DNA of 64,000 nt from contig JADJQR010000001.1 in assembly GCA_016712675.1 (NCBI GenBank), positions 1,612,001-1,676,000 on the forward strand, read 5' to 3'. The position numbers and the translations under genes were made by a program. This DNA comes from a bacterium (lineage in GTDB: Bacteria; Krumholzibacteriota; Krumholzibacteriia; LZORAL124-64-63). The notes beneath the pieces were generated by a model. It was not told the DNA's origin, ran no database searches, and was given only the letters and a program-made list of their open reading frames with translations. The stretch's first letter is position 1. Each line of letters opens with the position of its first letter. Below, one piece after another: positions 45,817-53,611 of this stretch.

Positions 45817-46092
45817 TAGCCGGCAGGCGCCGGGACCTCATGACCGCGCCGACCGCTTTTCGATGCGGGTTTCCCCGACAAGGCTTGGCTGGCCGCGGCG
45901 GGGAGAGATCGAAGCTGGTTCGAAGGCCTCAGGGGAATGAGTCGCCCTCTGTACGCTGGGGAACCGTGCTTCGCCCGCATCGATAATTTTTCCGGGCCTT
46001 GCCCCGGACTTCGCTCCGGAGCGCCGGCCTGCCGCCAGTGTTGCCCCGGCGCGGCTTCCCGGTGGCCGGGCGAGCCCCAGGGAGTACACCGT

Positions 46093-47187
46093 TTGGCCAG
46101 TCGCGCCGCCGCCCGTCCCAGCCTCGATTTCCTCCACGCTCTGCCCAAGACGGACTTGCACGTGCATCTGGACGGCTCGCTGCGGCCGTCGACGATTCTC
46201 GAACTGGCCCGCCACCGGGACACCGGGTACACGTTCCGTACGCTCGACGATGTGCGCGCCGTCTGCCAGGTGCCCGAGGACTGCCCGAGCCTGGTGGAGT
46301 ACCTGCGTGTCTTCGACATCACGCTGAAGCTGATGCAGACCCGCGAGTCTCTCGTGCGCGTCGCCTACGAGCTGGCGGAGGACGCACACCGAGAGAACGT
46401 GCGCTACATGGAGGTGCGCTACTCGCCGCTGCTGCACCTGAACGAGGGGCTGGCGTACGATGAGATCGTCGCCGCCGTGCAGGAGGGGCTGGAACTGGGG
46501 CGCCGGCAGTACGGGATCGTCTGCGGGCAGATCATCTGCGGCATCCGCCACATCTCGGCCGCCTCCAGCCTGGAACTCGCCGAGCTGGCGGTGCGCTGGA
46601 AGGGCCGTGGCGTGGTCGGTTTCGATCTGGCGGGCGCCGAGAAGGACTACCCGGCCAAGGACCACATCGAGGCCTGCCTTTACGTGCTGAACAACAACAT
46701 CAACATCACGATCCACGCCGGCGAGGCGTTCGGCGCGCCGTCGATCCACCAGGCGCTGCACTACTGCCGGGCGCACCGCATCGGCCACGGCACCCATCTG
46801 ATCGAAGACACGGACCTGATGGCCTGGGTCAACGACCGCCGCATCCCGGTCGAGCTGTGCCTGGCCAGCAACGTGCAGACCAAGGCCATTCCCGACCTGC
46901 AGAGCCATCCCATCCGCCGGTTCATGGAAGAGGGGCTGCGCGTGACGCTCAACACCGACAACCGGCTGGTCTCGGGTACGACGGTGACCAACGAATTCCG
47001 GCTGGCGGTGGAGAACTACGACCTGAGCGAGGATGAGGTGCTGGGGCTGGTCATGAACGGGTTCAAGTCGGCGTTCCTGCCGCTCAAGGATAAGACGCAA
47101 CTGGTGGACCAGGCCCTGGTCGAGTTCGCGTCGCAGGGCGCGTCGTTCTCCGGCGAGATCTCCCGCCGCCGTCGCAGCCAGATCTGA
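46093..47187 (+). CDS. add: Adenosine deaminase
   Basis: A 364-residue zinc amidohydrolase deaminating adenosine. TDLHVHLDGSLRPSTILELA supplies the two His ligands, ITIHAGEAFGAPSIHQALHY the third His and catalytic Glu, RIGHGTHLIED the His, and VTLNTDNRLVSGTTVTNEF the Zn Asp (the following Asn is usual in the actinobacterial-type branch). It is a cytoplasmic purine-salvage enzyme. TTG 46093 is chosen: GGGAG is about 9 bases upstream and MASRAAARPSLDFLHALPK is a typical start. Upstream in-frame codons extend the reading frame but encode no conserved sequence. It is followed by the convergent UbiA gene after 40 bases. Confidence 0.9.
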   Translation: MASRAAARPSLDFLHALPKTDLHVHLDGSLRPSTILELARHRDTGYTFRTLDDVRAVCQVPEDCPSLVEYLRVFDITLKLMQTRESLVRVAYELAEDAHRENVRYMEVRYSPLLHLNEGLAYDEIVAAVQEGLELGRRQYGIVCGQIICGIRHISAASSLELAELAVRWKGRGVVGFDLAGAEKDYPAKDHIEACLYVLNNNINITIHAGEAFGAPSIHQALHYCRAHRIGHGTHLIEDTDLMAWVNDRRIPVELCLASNVQTKAIPDLQSHPIRRFMEEGLRVTLNTDNRLVSGTTVTNEFRLAVENYDLSEDEVLGLVMNGFKSAFLPLKDKTQLVDQALVEFASQGASFSGEISRRRRSQI

Positions 47188-47227
47188 CCGACCGGTCCTC
47201 GTCGACGCGACATCCCGTCGTCGGCCG

Positions 47228-48151
47228 TCAGCCCCGCGGTGCCAGCCAGGCGATCAGCAGGGCCGCATCGATCAACGCCCACAGCCCCAGCGCCCGGTAC
47301 ATGTGGCTTTCGTGCGCCGCGTCGGTCATCGAGCCGGCGCGCGACCGCCAGCGCCTGGCATGCGCGAGCCACAGGAACAGCGCCGCGCCGGGGAGCCACC
47401 GCCAGTGGGTGACGCCGGCCACGGCCAAGGCGGCCTGGAGCGCGCCGAGCGCCGCCAGACCCAGGACCAGCGACAGGCCGAGCGCTCGCCCAGGGCCCAG
47501 CCGCACCGCGAGCGTTCGGTCGCCGCGGGCCCTGTCCGCCTGAGCCTGGTAGATCTGGGTCTGCGGGAAGAACGAACCGAAGAGAAGCCCGAACGCCAGG
47601 GCCGCCAGGGCGGCCGGGGCCACCGGCGCCGGTGCACCGGCCGGCAACGCCGCGCGGGCCGCCAGCCAGCCCGCCATCGTCGTGCCGGCGCCATAACCGG
47701 CCATGTTCACCAGCAGGTCCAGGCCGGGACGGCCCTTCAGTCGCGGCAGCGGATGTGAATAGGCCACTGACAGCAGGACGCAGATCGCGGTCACGGCGCC
47801 GAAGGCGGGGCCGGCCGCCAGGGCGCCGATCGCCACGCCGGACACCATTGCGACGAGGCTGGCCGGGCCCAGTCCGCGTGGCGGCCGCGGTGGCCGGCGC
47901 AGGTAGGCCACCGGTTCGGTGTCACGGTCCCAGGCGCTGTTGTACGCCAGGGTGCCGCCGTTCAGCAGCACGACCCAGGCGAGCCACGCGCCGGCCAGGG
48001 GCCACGGCGCCAGTTCGGCCGCGGCCAGCGGCAGGGCCGGCCAGGGGGGCAGGGCCAGGATGGCGCCGACGGCGAACTGGGCCGTCAGGACCGGCCATTG
48101 GCGAGGTCGAGCCAGGCGCAGCGCGTCCAGCCCGCCGGCGGAGCGGCTCAC
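47228..48151 (-). CDS. UbiA-family prenyltransferase
   Basis: A 307-residue integral membrane prenyltransferase with about eight or nine hydrophobic helices. The first prenyl-diphosphate motif is recognisable but weak (LAYNSAWDRDTEPVAYLRR, N-x3-D-x-D), and the second is present (QAQADRARGDRTLAVRLG, D-x3-D). RPRQWPVL and FAVGAILALPPW start the first helix. Such enzymes attach an isoprenoid to aromatic or sugar acceptors in quinone, haem or lipid synthesis; the acceptor is unclear. GTG 48151 overlaps the DUF116 gene by 4 bases, with GAG upstream; GTG 48157 is an alternative. Confidence 0.75.
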   Translation of the reverse strand: MSRSAGGLDALRLARPRQWPVLTAQFAVGAILALPPWPALPLAAAELAPWPLAGAWLAWVVLLNGGTLAYNSAWDRDTEPVAYLRRPPRPPRGLGPASLVAMVSGVAIGALAAGPAFGAVTAICVLLSVAYSHPLPRLKGRPGLDLLVNMAGYGAGTTMAGWLAARAALPAGAPAPVAPAALAALAFGLLFGSFFPQTQIYQAQADRARGDRTLAVRLGPGRALGLSLVLGLAALGALQAALAVAGVTHWRWLPGAALFLWLAHARRWRSRAGSMTDAAHESHMYRALGLWALIDAALLIAWLAPRG

Positions 48152-48765
48152 GGACACTCGATCGTCGGGATCGGGGCTGGCAACGGATGGCGCGACGTGG
48201 CGTCGGCGTCCGTCGCGACGACCGGTGCCGCGCGGCCGGCGGCCACCGCCGCCACCTGCTTCTCGAGCCACGGAAGGTCCAGCGTGGCGTTGACGCACAT
48301 GCGCTCCATCCCGGCCAGCGGCGCCAGCAGCGCCGGCACGTCCGGCACGCTGCGCCAGGCCTTGACCATGCGGTCGTGGCAGGCCGAGGCGATGATCACG
48401 TCCGGCTTGTGGGTGCGCGCCATCTCGAAGGCGATGTGGCTGCGGAACGCGACCAGGGCCTGCACCTCATGCTGCCGGCAGATCAGGGCGACGTCACCGA
48501 GCGGGCACTGCAGGCAGGACAGGCACTCGTCCAGACCTCGCTGGACGTCGGCCCGGCAGCCGGATTTCTTGACGCAACGCGGCATGATCAACAGCACGCG
48601 ACGCGCCGGCGAGACGGCGAGATGGCGCGCCACGCGACGATTCTGCCGTTCCGCCAGCCAGGCGATCAACGCCGGTTCGGCGGGGCCGAACGGGCGCAGC
48701 AGGCGCCGGAGCATCGCCACGAGCCCCACGTACCATTGGCGGCGCCACGGCGACGAGAAGCTCAT
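48148..48765 (-). CDS. DUF116 protein with clustered cysteines
   Basis: A 205-residue protein. The N-terminal 50 residues hold a basic, hydrophobic stretch that may contact the membrane (QWYVGLVAMLRRLLR). The core is cysteine-rich: VLLIMPRCVKKSGCRADVQR, LDECLSCLQCPLGDVALICR, SACHDRMVKAW and ERMCVNATLDLPWLEKQVA. The C-x5-C, C-x2-C-x2-C spacing could bind a metal or FeS cluster. The pattern is that of DUF116 proteins, whose function is not established. It is sandwiched with 4-base overlaps between the SpoU methyltransferase and UbiA, so the three are coupled. Confidence 0.75.
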   Translation of the reverse strand: MSFSSPWRRQWYVGLVAMLRRLLRPFGPAEPALIAWLAERQNRRVARHLAVSPARRVLLIMPRCVKKSGCRADVQRGLDECLSCLQCPLGDVALICRQHEVQALVAFRSHIAFEMARTHKPDVIIASACHDRMVKAWRSVPDVPALLAPLAGMERMCVNATLDLPWLEKQVAAVAAGRAAPVVATDADATSRHPLPAPIPTIECP

Positions 48766-49370
48766 GCGCCGCCGCTCCGGTCATGGAGGCCCTGCCACTG
48801 ACGACGCGCCTGGTACGCCAACAGCCCGAAGCTCACGGCCACGTTGAGCGAACGCTTGGCGCCGTACATCGGGATCTCGACCACCAGGTCGGCCAGTGCG
48901 AGGAGTTCAGGCGAGACGCCGCGCACCTCATGGCCGACGACGAAGCAGTGGGGAAACGGCAACGTCGCGGTCTCCCAGTGGACGGCGCCCGGCGCCTGTT
49001 CGAGTACGACCAGGGACACGCCGCCGGCACGCACCGCGCGCGCGCAGGCGGCCGCATCCGGCCAGTAGTCCCAGGGCACGGTACCGGTCGCGCCGAGCGC
49101 AGTCTTCTCGATATCGGGGCGGGGGGGGGTGGGCGTGAATCCGCCCAGGTAGAGACCGGCCATCCCGGCGGCGTCGGCCGTGCGGAACATCGAACCCACG
49201 TTCCAGGCACTACGGACGTTGTCCAGCAGGCCCCAGGCAGGCAGGCGTCCGTCCGCCGGCCGTTCGCGGGCGGTGGGCTGGCAGGCCGTGGCCTGCCAGG
49301 CGGCTGCGGGAGTGCCGGCGTGTTCGCGCATACCCCCATACTGGCCCAGTTCGGGTCGTTTGGCAACCAT
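48762..49370 (-). CDS. SpoU/TrmH-family RNA methyltransferase
   Basis: A 202-residue SPOUT methyltransferase. The knot motifs are LLDNVRSAWNVGSMFRTADA (motif 1, with Asn and Arg), CFVVGHEVRGVSPELLALAD (motif 2) and VEIPMYGAKRSLNVAVSFGL (motif 3). It 2'-O-methylates a ribose in tRNA or rRNA using SAM; the target base is not predicted. The first 40 residues are not conserved. ATG 49370 is the longest start, and ATG 49331 would give a shorter N-terminus with a poorly spaced RBS. A run of nine G (49121-49129) lies inside the gene, in the TPTPPRPD region. Confidence 0.88.
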   Translation of the reverse strand: MVAKRPELGQYGGMREHAGTPAAAWQATACQPTARERPADGRLPAWGLLDNVRSAWNVGSMFRTADAAGMAGLYLGGFTPTPPRPDIEKTALGATGTVPWDYWPDAAACARAVRAGGVSLVVLEQAPGAVHWETATLPFPHCFVVGHEVRGVSPELLALADLVVEIPMYGAKRSLNVAVSFGLLAYQARRQWQGLHDRSGGA

Positions 49371-49483
49371 CCCGGGCAGCTCGCGGGCGTTGTCCGGAAT
49401 CGGCTAAATCCCAGTCGGGGAACGCCGATATCCAGCTTCGGACAAGGTCATCGCCTGCAACCGGAACGGGGCCGCACGCCTTT

Positions 49484-50881
49484 ATGAAGCGACAGACCGT
49501 CAGCTTGTGCATCATCGCGCGCGACGAGGAAGCCAACATCGGCATGGCGATCAAGTCCGTGCTGGCCCTGGTCCATGAGATCGTCGTGATCGACACCGGG
49601 TCCCGCGACAACACGCGCATCATCGCCGAGGGCTACGGCGCGCGCGTGGTGGACGCGGCGTGGGAGGACGACTTCTCCGTCGCGCGCAACACCGCACTGG
49701 CCGAGGCGCACGGGGACTGGATCCTGTTCCTGGACGCCGACGAGATCCTGCAGCCGGTGCGCCCCGTCGAGTTCCAGCGCCTGCTCAACGACCCGGGCGC
49801 GGCGGCCTACCGCCTGCGCATGATCAGCGCGCAGCCGGGCGACACCGACCAGGTCGAGGGACGCGTGCGCCTGTTCCGCCACCTGCCGGGCGTGCGCTAC
49901 CGGTACCCGATCTTCGAGCGCGTGACGCCCGACCTGGCCGACTGGTGCGCGCGCACCGGGCAGGCGATCCTCGAGTGCGACGTGGCCGTCATGCACGACG
50001 GCTGCGACCCGGACCGGCGGGCCCGGGCGCGGGAGCGCAACCTGCGGATCCTGCGCAAGGCGATCGCCGCGCATCCGGACGAGCCGTACTTCCACTACCG
50101 GTTGGCCTGCGAGTCCCTGGTCCGCCTGGACGACGAGATCCTGCCGCAGGCCGGGCTGGAGGCGGCCATCGGTCACCTGGCCACGGCCTGGCGGAAGGCG
50201 CTGCGCCTGGACGTCGAATACCGGCGCACCCTGCCCTGGCTGGCCGACCTCTGCGCGCGCACGGCGGCGGGGCTCCTGGCCCTGGACCGCGTGGAGGAAG
50301 CCCGCGCCGTGATGGCGGAAGCCCGCCGCACCTTCCCGGACCATCCCCTGGTGCTGCTGCAGTCGGTCGCCGTGGCCTGCCGACTCCTACAGGACGCGTC
50401 CGAGCAGTGGGCTGGCGTCTCGGCGGCGTCCCTGGTCGGTGGCATCCGCGCCGACCTGGCGGCGATCCGCGAAGGGCGCACGTGCACCTACGGCGCCGCG
50501 CTGGACAGCCGCCTGCGCGACCTGTATCCTCTGCGCTACCAGGGGGAGCTGGCGCTGCTGGAGGGCCGCGTCAGCGAGGCGGTGGGCCTGTTCGAACAGG
50601 CGCTGAGCCTGGATCCGTCGTACTCCTTCGGCTGGCTGGGCATGGCCGAGTGCTCGCGCTTCGCCGGGGACCGCAAACGGGCCCTCAAGCTCTACCTGAG
50701 GACCGTCACCGAGAACCCTGGCAACCACCGCGCCTGGCTGCGCGGCTGCGACCTGATGCACGAGATGGACTTCCACGACAATGCCGCCAGCTGGTGGCGC
50801 GAGGTCGAGGAGAGATTCCCGGAGCATCCGGCCGTGCGTGCCGCCCGGACGCAATCCCTCCAGCCACTACAGCCCGCCTGA
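49484..50881 (+). CDS. Family 2 glycosyltransferase fused to TPR repeats (paralogue)
   Basis: A 465-residue paralogue of the gene at 35064-36338. GT2 segments: VSLCIIARDEEANIGMAIKS, EIVVIDTGSRDNTRI, AAWEDDFSVARNTALAEA and the D-x-D in WILFLDADEILQ. The C-terminal part has TPR-like repeats (LLALDRVEEARAVMAEARR, LLEGRVSEAVGLFEQALSL, LKLYLRTVTENPGNHRAWLR). It may glycosylate surface proteins or lipids. No strong RBS precedes ATG 49484 and the DNA upstream is divergent. The HAD nucleotidase gene follows after 58 bases on the same strand. Confidence 0.82.
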   Translation: MKRQTVSLCIIARDEEANIGMAIKSVLALVHEIVVIDTGSRDNTRIIAEGYGARVVDAAWEDDFSVARNTALAEAHGDWILFLDADEILQPVRPVEFQRLLNDPGAAAYRLRMISAQPGDTDQVEGRVRLFRHLPGVRYRYPIFERVTPDLADWCARTGQAILECDVAVMHDGCDPDRRARARERNLRILRKAIAAHPDEPYFHYRLACESLVRLDDEILPQAGLEAAIGHLATAWRKALRLDVEYRRTLPWLADLCARTAAGLLALDRVEEARAVMAEARRTFPDHPLVLLQSVAVACRLLQDASEQWAGVSAASLVGGIRADLAAIREGRTCTYGAALDSRLRDLYPLRYQGELALLEGRVSEAVGLFEQALSLDPSYSFGWLGMAECSRFAGDRKRALKLYLRTVTENPGNHRAWLRGCDLMHEMDFHDNAASWWREVEERFPEHPAVRAARTQSLQPLQPA

Positions 50882-50939
50882 CCGGTCGACCTACCACCCG
50901 GAACCGGGGCGGGACCGGGTTTTCCGGGGGAGTCGCTTC

Positions 50940-52364
50940 ATGCAAGGATCCGATCCGGCGATCGCCGGCGGTGCGGACGCGTTCCCCGGGCCCGGGGAAC
51001 TGGAGCCGCGCCGGCGCATCTTCACCAACCGCAACCTGCGCATGGAGTCCATCGCGGCCATCGGCTTCGACATGGACCACACGCTGGCCATCTACAACGT
51101 CGACAACTTCAGCCGCCTGTGCTTCGACATGGCGCTCGAGCGGCTGGTGTCCGACCGCGGATATCCCGGGGCCGTGCGCGGACTGCCGTGGTTGCCGGAC
51201 GCGGCCGTCCGCGGCCTGGTGGTCGACAAGAAGCTCGGCAACCTCCTGAAGCTCGACGGCCACGGGCACATCACGCGCGCCCGTCACGGCGCCCAGTTCC
51301 TCGATCGCGACCAGAGACGGGGCGCCTACCCGCGCGGGCGCACGCGCATCGGCACCCCGCGCTACCGCGTGTTCGACACGCTCTTCGACCTGCCCGAGGG
51401 CAGCCTCTACACGGCGCTGGTCGACCGCATCGCGCGCGGCGAGATCGAGCTGGGCGTCTCCCTGCGCCGCCTGTACGACGACATCCGCGAGACCGTCGAC
51501 ACGCTGCACGCCGACGGCACGCTGAAGGCGCGCATCATCGCCGATCTGGGCGCCTACTTCGTGCGCGACCCGGGCCTGGTGCCGACGCTGGAGCGCTTCC
51601 GCGCCGCGGGCAAGCGGCTGTTCCTGCTGACCAATTCCGAGGTGGAATACACCGGCGCCGTGATGCAGCACCTGGTCGGCGGCGGGCCGGGCGACTGGGA
51701 GCGCCTGTTCGACCTCGTGGTCTGCTCGGCGGGCAAGCCCGCGTTCTTCCTGGCGCGCGGGCCGGGCACGCCGGTGGAGCCGGGCCGTCACGCGCTGCTG
51801 CCGGTCCGCACCGGCAACGCCTACACGGGCGGCGACTGCTTCTTCCTGGAGAACCTGCTGGAAGCCAGCGGCGACGGCATCCTCTACTTCGGGGACCATA
51901 CCTACGGCGACATCCTGCGCAGCAAGAAGAGCGTCGGCTGGCGCACGGCCATGATCGTGCCGGAGATCGAGGCGGAGGTTGCCGGCCTGACGCCCCTGCG
52001 CGGCGCCTGGCAGGAGCTGAACGCACTGGAGGAGCACCTCGACGACCTGGTCTCGGCGCGCGACCTGGCGCGGTCCGGCGGCGAGGCCCAGGCCGAGGCG
52101 CTGGCGGCGCTCGAACGTCGCCTGGGCGAGGCGCTGGGCCGCAGGGCGCGCCTCCAGAGGCAGCTGCGCGCGGCGTTCAATCCGCACTGGGAATCGCTCT
52201 TTCGCGAGGGCCGGGCCGCCAGCCGCTTCGGGCGGCAGGTCATGGAATTCGCTTGTATCTACACCAGCCGGGTGTCTAATTTCCTCGGCTATCCCGCCGA
52301 CAAGTTCTTCTCCCGGCCCCTCGAGGTGCTGCCGCACGAGCGGTGGGCCCAGCCGGAGAACTGA
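50940..52364 (+). CDS. HAD-IG family 5'-nucleotidase
   Basis: A 474-residue HAD phosphohydrolase of the eukaryotic-like 5'-nucleotidase (HAD-IG) family. Motif I is IGFDMDHTLAIYNVDNF (nucleophile Asp44, acid Asp46); motif II the Thr/Ser of FLLTNSEVEYTG; motif III a conserved Lys (VCSAGKPAFF) and motif IV YFGDHTYGDILRSKKS. The cap (residues 90-270) is large, as in purine 5'-nucleotidases. It probably hydrolyses a nucleoside monophosphate. GGGGGAG is 7 bases before ATG 50940. The gene is 37 bases upstream of the GAPDH-like gene, so an operon is likely. Confidence 0.88.
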   Translation: MQGSDPAIAGGADAFPGPGELEPRRRIFTNRNLRMESIAAIGFDMDHTLAIYNVDNFSRLCFDMALERLVSDRGYPGAVRGLPWLPDAAVRGLVVDKKLGNLLKLDGHGHITRARHGAQFLDRDQRRGAYPRGRTRIGTPRYRVFDTLFDLPEGSLYTALVDRIARGEIELGVSLRRLYDDIRETVDTLHADGTLKARIIADLGAYFVRDPGLVPTLERFRAAGKRLFLLTNSEVEYTGAVMQHLVGGGPGDWERLFDLVVCSAGKPAFFLARGPGTPVEPGRHALLPVRTGNAYTGGDCFFLENLLEASGDGILYFGDHTYGDILRSKKSVGWRTAMIVPEIEAEVAGLTPLRGAWQELNALEEHLDDLVSARDLARSGGEAQAEALAALERRLGEALGRRARLQRQLRAAFNPHWESLFREGRAASRFGRQVMEFACIYTSRVSNFLGYPADKFFSRPLEVLPHERWAQPEN

Positions 52365-52401
52365 CCGGGCGGCCCCCGCCCGCCGCCGCAAGGAGTTCTT
52401 C

Positions 52402-53478
52402 ATGTTCGGTCCCAAGACCGTCCTGGTGGTCGGCACTGGCACCATCGGCGAACCGCTGCTCGGACTGCTTTGCAACTTCAAGGCCCAGCTCGGCATCGAC
52501 GAGGTGCTGTTCCACAAGCGCACGCCGCTGCTCTCGGATCGCAGCAAGGTGCAGGACCTTCAGCGCCGCGGGGCTCGCCTGGTGACCGACAAGGACCGCG
52601 TCGACGGCTTCGCCAAGATGGGCCTGCCGGTGGATATCACGACCGAGGATGCGCTCGAGGCGTGCCGCGTCGTGGTCGACTGCACGCCCAGCGGCAACGC
52701 GATGAAGGAGCGGTGGTACCAGCAGTACGAGCAGTCGACCGACGTCTTCATCGCCCAGGGCAGCGAATTCGGCTTCGGCAAGCCCTACGCGCGCGGCATC
52801 AACGACGACACGCTGAAGGCCGGGCGCGACAAGTACCTGCAGGTCGTCAGCTGCAACACGCACAACATGTCCGTGCTGATCAAGACGTTCGGTCTGCACG
52901 ACCAGGGCCCCGAGAACCTGGCCGAGGCGCGCTTCGTCTGCATGCGGCGCGCCAACGACATCAGCCAGGACGCCGGCTTCGTGGCCAGCCCGCAGGTGGG
53001 GGCGCACAAGGACCAGCGTTTCGGCACCCACCACGCGCGCGATGCCTGGTACCTGTACCAGACCAAGGGACCGGCCTGGGACCTGAACCTGTTCAGCAGC
53101 GCCATGAAGGTCAACAGCCAGCTGATGCACATCATCCAGTACAGCCTGAAGGTGCGCACGCCAGTCACGCGGGATGAGCTGATCGCGCGCTGCGAGGCAG
53201 ACGACCGCATCGCGCTGACCTACAAGACCACGGCCAACAGCGTGTTCTCCTTCGGGCGCGACCACGGCTTCTGCGGCCGCATCCTGAACCAGTCGGTGAT
53301 CCCCGTCGACACGCTACACGTCTCGAACGACGGCACGCAGATCACGGGCTACAGCTTCACGCCACAGGACGGCAACAGCCTGCTCAGTTCGGTGGCGGCC
53401 GTGGTCTGGGGGCTGTATCCGGAAACCTACGACAAGATCGTGCAGTGTCTGAAGCCGTACTTCTTCCAGGAAGTCTGA
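52402..53478 (+). CDS. Archaeal-type (type II) GAPDH-like protein
   Basis: A 358-residue NAD(P)-binding protein whose layout follows archaeal type II glyceraldehyde-3-phosphate dehydrogenase: KTVLVVGTGTIGEPLLGLL at the start (GxGxxG), CRVVVDCTPSGNAMKERWYQ, VFIAQGSEFGFGKP, the catalytic-Cys motif VVSCNTHNMSVLIKTFG, and SQLMHIIQYSL. The motif SCNTT of true archaeal GAPDH is SCNTH, and the Lys of QGGEK is Phe, so substrate use may differ. It would oxidise glyceraldehyde-3-P or a related aldehyde. AAGGAG is 6 bases upstream of ATG 52402. A long terminator follows. The function is inferred from fold and motifs. Confidence 0.65.
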   Translation: MFGPKTVLVVGTGTIGEPLLGLLCNFKAQLGIDEVLFHKRTPLLSDRSKVQDLQRRGARLVTDKDRVDGFAKMGLPVDITTEDALEACRVVVDCTPSGNAMKERWYQQYEQSTDVFIAQGSEFGFGKPYARGINDDTLKAGRDKYLQVVSCNTHNMSVLIKTFGLHDQGPENLAEARFVCMRRANDISQDAGFVASPQVGAHKDQRFGTHHARDAWYLYQTKGPAWDLNLFSSAMKVNSQLMHIIQYSLKVRTPVTRDELIARCEADDRIALTYKTTANSVFSFGRDHGFCGRILNQSVIPVDTLHVSNDGTQITGYSFTPQDGNSLLSSVAAVVWGLYPETYDKIVQCLKPYFFQEV

Positions 53479-53542
53479 GCGCTGAGCGGGTCCTGGTGCC
53501 CGGGGGAAGTCCCCGCGCAGGTGCGGCGGCAGGGAACGCCAT

Positions 53543-53581
53543 ACGACGACGGCCGGTCCCGACGGGACCGGCCGTCGTCGT
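53543..53581. terminator. Bidirectional 18-bp hairpin between convergent genes
   Basis: ACGACGACGGCCGGTCCC (53543-53560) and its perfect reverse complement (53564-53581) flank a three-base loop (GAC). The stem is followed by TTCC on the plus strand and preceded by AT-bearing sequence for the minus direction. It can end both the GAPDH-like gene and the TPR gene. Confidence 0.8.
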
Positions 53582-53611
53582 TCCGAACGGCGGTCACCGG
53601 TCGGTCCGGGG

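Larger units (their letters stand above)
45667..46092. other. Divergent control region (outer-membrane protein / adenosine deaminase)
   Basis: This 426-base gap contains two outward promoters, minus (45706-45734) and plus (45787-45816), and no credible gene. The plus leader before the TTG at 46093 would be about 270 nt, longer than usual here; GGGCCTTGCCCC and CTTCGCTCCGGAGCG patches (45994-46022) can fold, but no known riboswitch was recognised. Confidence 0.5.

Noticed and set aside
45994-46022. Possible riboswitch in the adenosine deaminase leader
   Set aside because: Foldable GC-rich patches exist, but no conserved purine-riboswitch core was found.
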